A stretch of DNA of 16,299 nt, from positions 1 through 16,299 of the forward strand of contig UQXW01000047.1 of the NCBI GenBank assembly GCA_900545215.1, written 5' to 3'. The notes under the pieces were generated by a model. That model had not been told where the DNA came from, searched no databases, and was given only the letters and a program-made list of their open reading frames with translations. Positions 1-7,530 of the stretch are shown here, in pieces. Within the stretch, counting starts at the first letter, position 1; the number at the start of each line of letters is the position of its first letter. Source of the DNA: an uncultured Bacteroidota bacterium (GTDB lineage Bacteria > Bacteroidota > Bacteroidia > Bacteroidales > P3). The translations under genes and the position numbers were made by a program.

Positions 1-584
1 CTCACATCTTTTACTTTGTGTCGTTTGCCGTAATATGTCAAGTCTCCTGCCGCTGCAATCACCTCGAAAACGTTCACATTCGGTTGATAGAACGTATAAG
101 TTCCCGGACGAGCCACCTCGCCCAAGGCAGATACTTTGAAATTCACCATTTTGCAAGACACGACAGCACCTTGTACGAATTCTTCCGCCCTCTTCTTTAT
201 TCTATTCTCAGCTTCCTGCACCGTCAAACCCTTGACATGCACTTTGCCAATCAATGGCAAGCCGATTGCACCATCTTTATCCACAACGAAACTATTCAAG
301 AACACGGAATTGTCCGAGTTCATGTAGTTCGTATTGGCAGAACCGTTGAATAAAGCATTGGCTTCGTTTCCTACCGTGGACGTTATTTGAATGTACAACA
401 TGTCTTGCTCTGCCAAGACATAGTCAGGGGAATAATTAGTCGCACTTCCCGCATAATCATATACTATTTCATTATTTCCGTTCTCCGTTCCTTGCAGATA
501 TATCAAATTTTTCTGTGATGTACACGCACATAAAAACGCTACAACAATCAAAAACAACGGACTAAGCTTGTAAATTCTACTCAT
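1..584 (-). CDS. Polysaccharide export outer-membrane lipoprotein (Wza/GfcE-like), 3' end cut by window
   Basis: Open from an ATG at 584 to the window edge, about 194 codons, with no stop. The N-terminus is a lipoprotein signal: a basic start, a hydrophobic stretch (residues 7-18) and a lipobox L18-C-A-C21 followed by TSQKNLIYLQG, typical of Bacteroidota export lipoproteins. Residues about 50-130 fit the poly_export domain (LAEQDMLYIQI, then FVVDKDGAIGLPLIGKVHVKGLTVQEAE). From about residue 145 the text VSALGEVARPGTYTF and VNVFEVIAAAGDL fits the start of an SLBB domain. The family forms the outer-membrane part of the channel for capsule or exopolysaccharide export, normally paired with a Wzc-like inner-membrane protein that would lie beyond coordinate 1. 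It has its own promoter (605-634), so it is probably the first gene of a polysaccharide locus rather than the tail of the miaB run. The exact polymer cannot be inferred. Confidence 0.85.
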   Translation of the reverse strand, partial: MSRIYKLSPLFLIVVAFLCACTSQKNLIYLQGTENGNNEIVYDYAGSATNYSPDYVLAEQDMLYIQITSTVGNEANALFNGSANTNYMNSDNSVFLNSFVVDKDGAIGLPLIGKVHVKGLTVQEAENRIKKRAEEFVQGAVVSCKMVNFKVSALGEVARPGTYTFYQPNVNVFEVIAAAGDLTYYGKRHKVKDV

Positions 585-604
585 GCTATAACAGTTTGGT
601 TTTG

Positions 605-634
605 CAAAGATAGTTCTTTTCTTAATTACACAAA
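605..634 (-). promoter_or_regulatory. Bacteroidota-type promoter for the export lipoprotein gene
   Basis: Read on the minus strand, TTTG (634-631), 18 nt, then TATCTTTG (612-605), matching the Bacteroidota -33 TTTG and -7 TAnnTTTG elements. The expected transcription start lies a few bases downstream, leaving a short leader before the ATG at 584. The layout matches the gltX promoter exactly: same -7 sequence and same 18-nt spacing. Confidence 0.75.
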
Positions 635-673
635 GCCTCTTGATAATTTTTTCTCGTTTCAAACATAGAAAAA

Positions 674-2018
674 TCAAATTGCTTCTCCGAAAAGGGTTGC
701 CGAGGTACAATCCGCCACTCTCACATTAACATAGTCTCCCGGTTTGAAGTTTCCTTTGTCGAATACCACCACTTTATTCTGTGAATTTCTTCCGAACAAT
801 TTATCGGCACTTCTTTTCGATGTACCCTCCACAAGAACCTCGAATGTTTTTCCGATATCTCTTTTATTGCTTTGCAATGACAATTCTCTCTGCAAGTCGA
901 TTATTTCTTCCAAACGCCTTGTCTTTTCCTCGTAAGGAATATCGTCGGCATATTTTTTTGCGGCAAGAGTGTTTGAACGTTGGGAATAATTGAACATATA
1001 GGCGGAGTCGTATTCCACCTGCCTCATCATGTCCAAAGTATCTTTATGATCGTCCAATGTTTCGGTACAAAATCCCGCTATTATATCTGTTGCCAATCCG
1101 CAATCCTTTATTGTTCGCTTTATGGCGGCTATTTTCTCCAAATAATTCTCCCTTGTATATTTTCTGTTCATCAATTTCAGCATTCTTGTGCTGCCCGATT
1201 GCAACGGAAGATGAATGAACTTACATATATTATCATATTTGGCAATCGTATCGAGGAGTTCTTGCGAAATATCCTTGGGATGAGAGGTCGAAAACCTTAT
1301 TCTCAACAACGGACTTACCTGTGCAACCATCTCCATCAGTTTCGCGAAATCGACCTCCGAGGCTTCGCCCTTATTCCATATATATGAATTGACATTTTGC
1401 CCGAGCAACGTTACCTCCCTATACCCCTTTTCAAACAAATCGGCAGCCTCAGCCACTATCGTTTGCGGATCACGGCTTCTTTCCCTGCCTCTTGTATAAG
1501 GTACAACGCAGTAAGAACAGAAGTTTTCGCAACCTCTCATTATCGAAATGAAAGCCGTAACCCCGTTGGTGCTCAGTTTCACAGGGCTTATGTCCGCATA
1601 AGTCTCCTTTTCCGAAAGTTCGACGGATATTCCCGCCTGTTTACCCGACAAAGCCAACAATCGCGGAATATCCCTGTAAGAATCCGGTCCCACAACAATA
1701 TCGACACCGTTTTCTTCCACCAACTGCTTTTGCAATCTCTCAGCCATGCAACCGAGAACCCCTATTTTCAACCACGATTTGCCACGTCTCAGGCTTGCGA
1801 ACTCGGCAAGACGCTTCTTGACCCTTTGTTCTGCATTTTCTCTTATCGAACAAGTATTCACGAATATGACATCCGCCTCATAAATTCACGAATATGACAT
1901 CCGCCTCATAAAGGTCGTCCGTCAAATCGTAGCCCTCAGCCTTGACAATAGCTCCCACCACTTCGCTGTCAGCTTGATTCATCTGACAACCGTATGTCTC
2001 TATATATACCTTTTTCAT
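674..2018 (-). pseudogene. miaB: tRNA-2-methylthio-N6-dimethylallyladenosine synthase, frameshifted by a 28-bp tandem duplication
   Basis: MiaB is a radical-SAM methylthiotransferase that turns i6A37 into ms2i6A37 in tRNAs reading UNN codons. From the ATG at 2018 the frame reads MKKVYIETYGCQMN and on to VIFVNL, then stops at TGA 1880-1878 (46 residues). The rest of the protein lies one frame over, ending at 674. A perfect 28-bp tandem duplication (1856-1912) separates the two parts. Removing one copy gives FVNTCSIRENAEQR and an intact 438-residue protein, a normal MiaB length. In restored numbering the N-terminal domain carries cluster ligands C11, C47 and C81, the radical-SAM motif is C154-x3-C158-x2-C161, and a TRAM domain ends the protein. 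The downstream piece can start only at GTG 1861, normally an internal Val, and would lack C11, so as read the gene should be inactive. It sits 9 nt after the sir2 stop, the last gene of the gltX run. The alternatives are real mutation, reversible slippage, or assembly error. Confidence 0.93.
1856..1912. repeat. Perfect 28-bp tandem direct repeat (two copies plus 1 nt) inside miaB
   Basis: Positions 1856-1883 and 1884-1911 are identical over 28 bases, and one further base (1912) also matches. Outside this span the match stops at once (1855 against 1883, 1885 against 1913). Each copy includes CGAATATGACATCCGCCTCA. A unit of 28 is not a multiple of three, so it shifts the miaB frame and brings in a TGA at 1880-1878. 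Confidence 0.97.
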
Positions 2019-2027
2019 CACTGATTT

Positions 2028-2720
2028 CTATTTGCTGTAAAGTCTCAAAATCTCATCGACCACCTTCTTCACTCCCGTGGAAGCCTTTTCTTTCACGAAA
2101 TTTATTCCGTTCAGACTTGTTGCAGGCTCTTTCGGATCAACCAGATATTTAATGCAACCCGGCTTTGCGTATCCCAACAAACCCGCTGCGGGATAAACGT
2201 TCAGACTTGTGCCTATCACAATCATTATATCTGCATCTCTGCATAATTCCGCCGCAGGTACTATATTGGGAACAGCCTCTCCAAACCACACTATGAAAGG
2301 TCGCAAAGGTCTTCCGGAAGAATCTTTCATGTCAGCCGTTTGTTCCCAACCTTTCAACTCCACAATCTCATCGGGATTTGTCTCGCTGCACAATTTCTTC
2401 GCCTCTCCATGAAGGTGCAACACCTCGGAACTGCCCGCTCTTTCATGCAAGTCATCTATATTTTGGGTAATGACGTTGACCTTAAAAGCCTCTTCCAATC
2501 TCAACAACTGCTTATGCCCTTCGTTAGGCTCGGTTTCCATTATCTCTTTGCGTCTTTGGTTGTAAAACTCTCTCACCAAATCCGGGTTTCTCACCCATGC
2601 CTCATACGTTGCCACATCTTCCACTCTGTAATTCTCCCACAGACCGTCCGAATCCCTGAAAGTCTTTATGCCGCTCTCCGCACTGATTCCCGCACCCGTA
2701 AGAACAACTATTCTTTTCAT
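2028..2720 (-). CDS. cobB: NAD-dependent protein deacylase, Sir2 (class III / CobB-like) family
   Basis: A 230-residue sirtuin that removes acyl groups from lysine using NAD+, releasing nicotinamide and O-acyl-ADP-ribose. Visible motifs are the NAD-binding GAGISAESGI (9-18), TFRDSDGLW (20-28), the QNID core (86-89) in TQNIDDLHERAG, catalytic His104 in HLHG, and GTSLNVYPAAGL near the C-terminus. Tyr53 and Arg56 in EFYNQRR match the Y-x-x-R pair that in SIRT5 and CobB binds succinyl or malonyl lysine, so desuccinylase or demalonylase activity is plausible. The four Zn-ribbon cysteines of classical sirtuins are missing: after His104 only Cys111 is in the right region. The gene starts 4 nt after the DUF2520 stop and ends 9 nt before miaB, so it is co-transcribed in the gltX run. 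Family call is firm; substrate preference is inference. Confidence 0.93.
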   Translation of the reverse strand: MKRIVVLTGAGISAESGIKTFRDSDGLWENYRVEDVATYEAWVRNPDLVREFYNQRRKEIMETEPNEGHKQLLRLEEAFKVNVITQNIDDLHERAGSSEVLHLHGEAKKLCSETNPDEIVELKGWEQTADMKDSSGRPLRPFIVWFGEAVPNIVPAAELCRDADIMIVIGTSLNVYPAAGLLGYAKPGCIKYLVDPKEPATSLNGINFVKEKASTGVKKVVDEILRLYSK

Positions 2721-2724
2721 ATTC

Positions 2725-3459
2725 TCATTTCTTGTTTTTCTCGTGATATTCGATAATTCTTTTGCTTAACAACTCATATATCTCTTTTTCCTCCTTGTCG
2801 AGCTTTGCTTTGTGCTGTTCCATTATGCTTTGTTCGTTCCTTATGGCAGGTCCCGTTTGAACATCGAACGGATTGAACATCTTTGCCCTGCTCACGGTCG
2901 TATCCATCAATGGAAACAAAGTGGAAAAAGGAATATTTTCCTTATCCAAAATGCTTTTGGCTATTCCGAACAAGTGGTTCGGGAAGTTATTGCAAAAAAC
3001 CGCCGCAAGGTGCAGGGTTTTTCTCTGACTGTCCGACAATTCGTAATGTACCGAAGAAAGACGAGAAGCAACTCCTCTCAAAATCTCTTTGACAGTTTCG
3101 GTGTTTCCGTATGTGCATAAAGGTACGGTATCGAAATCCGTTTCCTTTTCTTTTTTCAAAGTCTGCAAAGGATAAAGACTTCCGTAACATTCCGCCGCTT
3201 CTTTCAAGCATTCCGTACCGACAAAGCCCGAAGTATGAACCAATATGCCCTTTACAGGCTTCAATTTTCGAGCAACCTCTGCAATGGCTTCGTCCTTAAC
3301 GGCTATAATAACCAAATCCGCTTCATGACATTGCTCCGGCATCTCATCGCGAGAGGAGAAAGTACTGCAAACAAAGCCCTTTTCTCCGAACCGTCTCTCA
3401 TAATGCCATGCCACATTACCTCTGCCGATTATGCAAACCGTCTTTATCCCGTTTGTCAT
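2725..3459 (-). CDS. Rossmann-like NAD(P)-binding protein with DUF2520 domain
   Basis: A 244-residue soluble protein. The N-terminus is a dinucleotide-binding Rossmann fold (VCIIGRGNVAWHY, glycine loop at about 12-17), followed by DLVIIAVKDEAI and ILVHTSGFVG. The C-terminal helical half carries features of the DUF2520 family: GSLYPLQTLKKEKETDF, LHLAAVFCNNFPNHLFGIAKSI, PLMDTTVSRAK, and QTGPAIRNE close to the end. The family resembles F420-dependent NADP reductases and beta-hydroxyacid dehydrogenases, but its substrate is not known to me, so only a probable oxidoreductase role is claimed. It lies 21 nt after the gltX stop and 4 nt before sir2, clearly in the same transcript. No defect is visible. 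Confidence 0.88.
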   Translation of the reverse strand: MTNGIKTVCIIGRGNVAWHYERRFGEKGFVCSTFSSRDEMPEQCHEADLVIIAVKDEAIAEVARKLKPVKGILVHTSGFVGTECLKEAAECYGSLYPLQTLKKEKETDFDTVPLCTYGNTETVKEILRGVASRLSSVHYELSDSQRKTLHLAAVFCNNFPNHLFGIAKSILDKENIPFSTLFPLMDTTVSRAKMFNPFDVQTGPAIRNEQSIMEQHKAKLDKEEKEIYELLSKRIIEYHEKNKK

Positions 3460-3480
3460 GGTTTCAAAAGTATTTCAAGC

Positions 3481-5010
3481 CTATAAAGCAATCCTCTCGG
3501 CAGCCGTCTGCATTCTGCGAAGCGACTCCTCTTTTCCCAAAACAGCGAAAATATCCGCCATTCCGCAGCCTTTGGTATCTCCGACCACAGCCAAACGAAT
3601 GGAATTCATTATCTGACCCATGTTCAATTCGTTTTCGGCTATGTAATCCATCAAAAAGTCCTCTGCTTTCCGAGCCCAATCATCCTCACTCAGTTTTTCC
3701 AATTCGGAAACGATAAATCGCATTCTCTCGCTCATGCCTTCCTTCCAACGTTTCTTCAATGCTTTTTCGGCGTATGTCTGAGGAGCAACGAAAAAGTAAT
3801 CTCCGTTATCCCACAATTCTTTTGCAAAGGAACATCTTTCCTTTATCAACTTCACGACCCTCTCCACAAAGGCCTCGTCCTTGTCTATGCCTCTTGCTTT
3901 CAAGTCAAGCATGAACTGTTGTGTCAATACCTTGTCGTCAAGCTTTTGAAGATATTGATGATTGAACCATTTGGCTTTTTCGAGGTCGAACCTCGCACCG
4001 TGTTTGCTGATTCTGTCTATCGAGAACACCTCGGCCAATTCTTCCAAAGAAAAAATCTCCTGCTCAGTACCCGGATTCCAACCCAGCAAAGCCAACATAT
4101 TTACCACAGCCTGCGGCAGATAACCGCTTTCTCTGTAACCGGAAGAAACTTCTCCGCTTTTCGGGTCTGTCCACTGCAAAGGGAACACAGGAAAACCCAA
4201 TCTGTCTCCATCCCTCTTTGATAATTTTCCACTACCTTCGGGCTTCAACAACAAAGGAAGGTGTGCGAATTCCGGCATTGTCTCTTCCCAACCGAACGCA
4301 CGGTAAAGCATAACATGCAAAGGGCAAGACGGCAACCATTCCTCTCCTCTTATCACATGGGAAATCTCCATCAAATGGTCATCGACTATGTTCGCCAAGT
4401 GATAGGTCGGCATGCCATCTGATTTATACAACACCTTGTCGTCCAAAAGCGACGAATTAACCTTTACATGTCCCCTTATCAAATCATCGAACTCTATCAA
4501 TGTGTCTTCCGGAAAGCGGAAACGTATCACGTACGGCACACCGGCAACAAGCAAAGCCTCCGTCTCCTGTTCGGAAAGAGCAAGGGAGTTTTTCAAACCT
4601 CCTCTTGTCTTGCAATCGTACTGAAAGGTTCTTTTCTCGCTTTCAGCCTCTTTTCTCTTCGCCTCCAATTCTTCGGGGGTATCAAAAGCGTAATAAGCAT
4701 GACCCTTTTTTACCAATTCCAAAGCATACGACTTGTACATCTCCTTGCGTTCGCTCTGTCTGTAAGGACCGTATTTGCCGCCTGTTGCGACACCCTCGTC
4801 GAACTTCAGCCCCAACCATTCGAAAGCCTCTATGATATAGCCCTCCGCACCTTCCACGAAACGTGTCCGGTCGGTATCCTCGATTCTCAAAATAAAATCT
4901 CCGCCGTTTTTCTTGGCGAACAAATAATTGTATAAAGCCGTTCTCACCCCGCCTATATGCAAAGGTCCCGTAGGGCTTGGGGCAAATCTCACTCTCACTC
5001 TTCTTTCCAT
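3481..5010 (-). CDS. gltX: Glutamate--tRNA ligase
   Basis: A 509-residue cytoplasmic class I aminoacyl-tRNA synthetase that charges tRNA-Glu with glutamate using ATP. The class I signature HIGH appears as HIGG at 18-21 within FAPSPTGPLHIGGVRTALYNYL, the KMSKS-type loop as KLSKR at 262-266, and LRIEDTDRTR at 41-50 is typical of bacterial GluRS. DHLMEISHVIRGEEWL (211-226) belongs to the conserved catalytic core, and the C-terminal third is the helical anticodon-binding part. Length is normal for the family. The ATG at 5010 fits because the protein begins directly with the catalytic domain and a clear promoter lies about 35 nt upstream (5046-5075). It leads the run gltX > DUF2520 > sir2 > miaB. 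Whether it also charges tRNA-Gln cannot be told from this window. Confidence 0.97.
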   Translation of the reverse strand: MERRVRVRFAPSPTGPLHIGGVRTALYNYLFAKKNGGDFILRIEDTDRTRFVEGAEGYIIEAFEWLGLKFDEGVATGGKYGPYRQSERKEMYKSYALELVKKGHAYYAFDTPEELEAKRKEAESEKRTFQYDCKTRGGLKNSLALSEQETEALLVAGVPYVIRFRFPEDTLIEFDDLIRGHVKVNSSLLDDKVLYKSDGMPTYHLANIVDDHLMEISHVIRGEEWLPSCPLHVMLYRAFGWEETMPEFAHLPLLLKPEGSGKLSKRDGDRLGFPVFPLQWTDPKSGEVSSGYRESGYLPQAVVNMLALLGWNPGTEQEIFSLEELAEVFSIDRISKHGARFDLEKAKWFNHQYLQKLDDKVLTQQFMLDLKARGIDKDEAFVERVVKLIKERCSFAKELWDNGDYFFVAPQTYAEKALKKRWKEGMSERMRFIVSELEKLSEDDWARKAEDFLMDYIAENELNMGQIMNSIRLAVVGDTKGCGMADIFAVLGKEESLRRMQTAAERIAL

Positions 5011-5045
5011 TTCAAATCACTCGAAAACATAAATAATTCAAACGG

Positions 5046-5075
5046 CAAAGATACGAAAAAAGCAGTAGTATCAAA
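5046..5075 (-). promoter_or_regulatory. Bacteroidota-type promoter for the gltX gene run
   Basis: On the minus strand, TTTG (5075-5072), 18 nt containing an A/T-rich tract, then TATCTTTG (5053-5046), a full match to TTTG / TAnnTTTG. The transcription start should fall near 5039, giving a leader of about 30 nt before the gltX ATG. It separates gltX transcription from the rnf operon upstream. Confidence 0.8.
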
Positions 5076-5339
5076 GAAACCGATGCCGGCAAAGCACAAA
5101 CCCCTTCGGCAATTTCACAGACAGAAACAGTCGATACGCAAACCACTCCGAACCTCCGCCATACCGAAACGCCGATTCGATTTTTTCTTTCGGCGTTTCA
5201 TTTTAGTAAATCGCCGTTTGACGAAATCCTTTCGGCGTTTCGTCGAACCACTTGGAAACGATAATATTCAAAGACAGTTGAAACGGAGTTTTTCTTGTCC
5301 TTTGAGAGGCATAAAAAACAGTGAGCAAGGAGCGAAAAC
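5076..5339. other. Gene-free stretch downstream of rnfE, where rnfA would be expected
   Basis: No credible protein is encoded on either strand between the rnfE stop and the gltX promoter. I looked for an rnfA reading frame (a six-helix membrane protein of about 190 residues) and found neither a start nor remnants, and the space is too short for it. The stretch holds a repeat-rich core (5166-5244) described separately and A/T-rich flanks. A T6 run on the minus strand near 5308-5313 follows the rnfE stop, but I see no convincing stem before it, so I do not call a terminator. Confidence 0.7.
5166..5244. repeat. Inverted-repeat cluster containing a dispersed intergenic repeat core
   Basis: GAAACGCCGA (5166-5175) pairs perfectly with TCGGCGTTTC (5190-5199) across a 14-nt loop. 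CTTTCGGCGTTTC occurs twice in direct orientation (5187-5199 and 5229-5241). GACGAAA (5220-5226) pairs with TTTCGTC (5238-5244). Within it, 5179-5205 is a 27-nt core found with a single mismatch at 10584-10610. It could act as an rnf 3'-end stem-loop, but no T-tract follows the stems on the minus strand, so a repeat family is the safer reading. Confidence 0.75.
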
Positions 5340-5924
5340 TTATTTCGATTTCAACCTGTTGAGCAATGCTATCAGGTAACCCAAAGCTATGAATGCTCCG
5401 GGGGCGAGGACGAAGACCAACATGCCGTCGGCATCGCCTATGAACTTGAAGCCGAAAGCCGAACCGCTGCCCAAGAGTTCCCTTACCAAGCCCAAAGTCG
5501 TCAGTCCCAAGGTAAAGCCCAAGCCCATACCGATTCCGTCGAACATGGAAGCTATCGGATTGTTCCGACTTGCGAAAGCTTCCGCACGGGCGAGGATTAA
5601 ACAGTTCACGACAATCAAAGGAATGTATAAACCGAGGCTTTCGTAAAGCGAAGGCAGATAAGCCTGCATGCAAAGTTGCAAAATGGTAACAAAAGAAGCT
5701 ATGACGACAATGAAAGCCGGTATTCTGACCTTATCGGGTATCAAATCCTTCAACAGAGATATTGCCATATTGGACAAAATCAGCACAAACATGGTACACA
5801 ATCCCATTCCCATGCCGTTTATTGCCGAAGTGGTTGTTCCCAATGTGGGACACATACCTATCAACATGCAGAAAGTGGGGTTCTCTTTGATGATTCCGTT
5901 CTTTACAATCTTGAAATAGTTCAT
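5340..5924 (-). CDS. rnfE: Rnf electron transport complex subunit E
   Basis: A 194-residue integral membrane subunit of the Rnf ferredoxin:NAD+ oxidoreductase. It is almost wholly hydrophobic with about six membrane helices. The RnfA/RnfE family pattern is clear: ENPTFCMLIGMCPTLG near the N-terminus, NGMGMGLCTMFVLILSNMAIS, LIPDKVRIPAFIVVIASFV, LYIPLIVVNCLILARAEAFA and FDGIGMGLGFTLGL. ENPTF and the RAEAFA with the following insert identify RnfE rather than RnfA, and the position right after rnfG agrees. RnfE and RnfA form a symmetric membrane pair that holds an intramembrane Fe-S cluster through conserved cysteines; here Cys25 (GMCPTL) and Cys113 (VVNCLIL) are candidates. It starts 5 nt after the rnfG stop. 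It is the last gene of this operon copy, which is odd because rnfA normally follows. Confidence 0.93.
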   Translation of the reverse strand: MNYFKIVKNGIIKENPTFCMLIGMCPTLGTTTSAINGMGMGLCTMFVLILSNMAISLLKDLIPDKVRIPAFIVVIASFVTILQLCMQAYLPSLYESLGLYIPLIVVNCLILARAEAFASRNNPIASMFDGIGMGLGFTLGLTTLGLVRELLGSGSAFGFKFIGDADGMLVFVLAPGAFIALGYLIALLNRLKSK

Positions 5925-5929
5925 GGATA

Positions 5930-6517
5930 TTACTCTTTTTGCTGTTCTTTATACCGTATAAATGCCTGATAAGCCGACTTCACGGAAGAGAGAAAGGCTC
6001 TCGAGGTTATGGTTGCAGCCGTTATGGCATCTATCTCGCCTCCATCTTTTTTTACCTTGAAGTCTTCGCTTGCAGGGTCTTTGCCTCTGATGTCGCCCTT
6101 GGTCTTGAACCAATCCGAAACCTTGGCACCAAGTCCCGGAGTTTCGTTCGCTTCAAGTACGGAGTAGTTTATCACTCTTCCTTCGGCATCCAAACCCACC
6201 ATACTCCTCACTTTGCCGCCGTAACCGTTGTTATCATAGGTTTCTATTGCACAACCGATGAAGTTACCACCCTTTTTGGCAGGATAAACCACAAAGGCAT
6301 CTTCATAACCATCAAGTCTCACCTCGACAGCCTTGCCGATTTCGATATCGCCTTTCGGCAATACCTCCTTTATTGCGGCGTTTTTCTTCTCCTGCAATGC
6401 CTTTTCGATAGGCTCTTTCGTCAAAACATAGCCGCCTGCAAGTAAAGCCGAGGCACAAAACGAAATGAGCGTAAGGCTCAAAAGCATGTTCTTTAATGTG
6501 GATTCGGATTTTGCCAT
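5930..6517 (-). CDS. rnfG: Rnf electron transport complex subunit G (FMN-binding)
   Basis: A 195-residue protein with one N-terminal membrane anchor (about residues 10-32) and a periplasmic FMN-binding domain. It carries a covalently bound FMN in the electron path of the Rnf complex. The flavinylation motif D-x2-[S/T]-G-A-T-x-[S/T] appears as D163-A-I-T166-A-A-T169-I-T171, so Thr171 is the likely FMN attachment site used by the transferase ApbE. The usual Gly is Ala167 here. ETPGLGAKVSDWF (125-137) is the conserved loop of the FMN-binding domain family. It lies 22 nt after rnfD and 5 nt before rnfE. Length is normal. ApbE itself is not in this window. Confidence 0.95.
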   Translation of the reverse strand: MAKSESTLKNMLLSLTLISFCASALLAGGYVLTKEPIEKALQEKKNAAIKEVLPKGDIEIGKAVEVRLDGYEDAFVVYPAKKGGNFIGCAIETYDNNGYGGKVRSMVGLDAEGRVINYSVLEANETPGLGAKVSDWFKTKGDIRGKDPASEDFKVKKDGGEIDAITAATITSRAFLSSVKSAYQAFIRYKEQQKE

Positions 6518-6539
6518 GATATTTGCCTGTTTTTGAGAT

Positions 6540-7496
6540 TTAATACCCGAATTTTGAAGGTTTGAAAGCCTTATTTATCAGAGGCGTGAGAGCATTCATT
6601 ATCAGGATTGCAAAAGACACACCCTCCGGCATGGGACCGAAGCAACGAAACAGAATGGTCAACAATCCGCAACCCGCACCGAACACAAGTTGTCCGCTTT
6701 TGGAAATAGGGCTTGTGGTCATATCGGTTGCCATAAAGACAGCTCCGAGCAACATTCCTCCCGCCAGCAAATGATATATGGGATTTACCGTGATGCCGAA
6801 CAAGTATAATATACCGGAGAAAACAAAAGCAGATGTCAGGAAGGCGACAGGAATATGCCAAGTGATGATTCGTTTCAACAAAAGATAAACACCACCGATG
6901 ATTATCGCAATCGCTGCCACTTCACCGAGGCTTCCGCCCGTTGCACCGAGGAACATATCGAGTACATTCAAACCCTGCGGATTGTTTTTGCCGATTGAAG
7001 CCAAAGGAGTCGGTCCGGTGAAAGCATCGACAAGCCCTCCCGAAAACAGAGGATGCGGTTGCACCCATTCCGATTTGGCAACTTCCGTAGGGAAAGACAA
7101 AAACAAGAAAACACGACCCACCAAAGCAGGATTGAAAGGGTTCTTGCCCAATCCTCCGAAAGTCATTTTGCCTATCCCTATCGCAACAACGGCACCTATA
7201 ACCACAATATAGAACGGTATATCGGAAGGAAGATTGAACGCAAGCAATATTCCGGTTATCACAGCGGAACCATCGGAAATCGTTTGTCTGCCTTGCAAAA
7301 TGAACTTCTGAATCAACCACTCGAAAAGAACGCATGCAGCGACCGAAATCAAGGTAACAGCCAGCACTCTGAAACCAAAGTAATATATTCCGACCAATAA
7401 AGTGGGGATTAAAGCCGCAACCACATTCCACATTATGGATTTGGTGGTTTCTTTGCTCTGAATGTGCGGCGAACCCGATATTGTAAGTAATGCCAT
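6540..7496 (-). CDS. rnfD: Rnf electron transport complex subunit D
   Basis: A 318-residue integral membrane protein with roughly nine to ten helices, related to NqrB. It binds FMN covalently and is thought to form part of the ion path of Rnf. The family start SGSPHIQSKETTKSIMWNVV is present, as are TISDGSAVITGILLAFNLP (72-90), GKNPFNPALVGRVFL (117-131) and DMTTSPISKSGQLVFGAGCG near the C-terminus. The flavinylation motif is D157-A-F-T-G-P-T163-P-L, which makes Thr163 the expected FMN site; many homologues have GAT where this has GPT. It follows the PsbP-like gene by 34 nt, the widest gap in the operon, and precedes rnfG by 22 nt. Confidence 0.96.
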   Translation of the reverse strand: MALLTISGSPHIQSKETTKSIMWNVVAALIPTLLVGIYYFGFRVLAVTLISVAACVLFEWLIQKFILQGRQTISDGSAVITGILLAFNLPSDIPFYIVVIGAVVAIGIGKMTFGGLGKNPFNPALVGRVFLFLSFPTEVAKSEWVQPHPLFSGGLVDAFTGPTPLASIGKNNPQGLNVLDMFLGATGGSLGEVAAIAIIIGGVYLLLKRIITWHIPVAFLTSAFVFSGILYLFGITVNPIYHLLAGGMLLGAVFMATDMTTSPISKSGQLVFGAGCGLLTILFRCFGPMPEGVSFAILIMNALTPLINKAFKPSKFGY

Positions 7497-7530
7497 GTCC
7501 GATTATTCCTTATTTTCTGCTTTTACGATT

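Noticed and set aside
640..660. A third copy of the dispersed repeat core (ATTTTTTCTCGTTTCA)
   Set aside because: Only partly similar, lacks the CGGC segment and the palindromic arms; probably chance in A/T-rich DNA.
674..1861. A complete miaB starting at GTG 1861
   Set aside because: That GTG is the internal Val of the FVNTCSIREN block. A protein from it would lack the first 43 residues including C11, and the missing part is present upstream in another frame.
4957..5379. 140-residue plus-strand reading frame over the rnfE-gltX gap
   Set aside because: It runs antisense into gltX and rnfE and its middle is the translated repeat core. No start context or family resemblance.
5203..5673. 156-residue minus-strand frame and other long frames inside the rnf, gltX and der genes
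   Set aside because: They overlap well-supported genes in other frames and show no family pattern.
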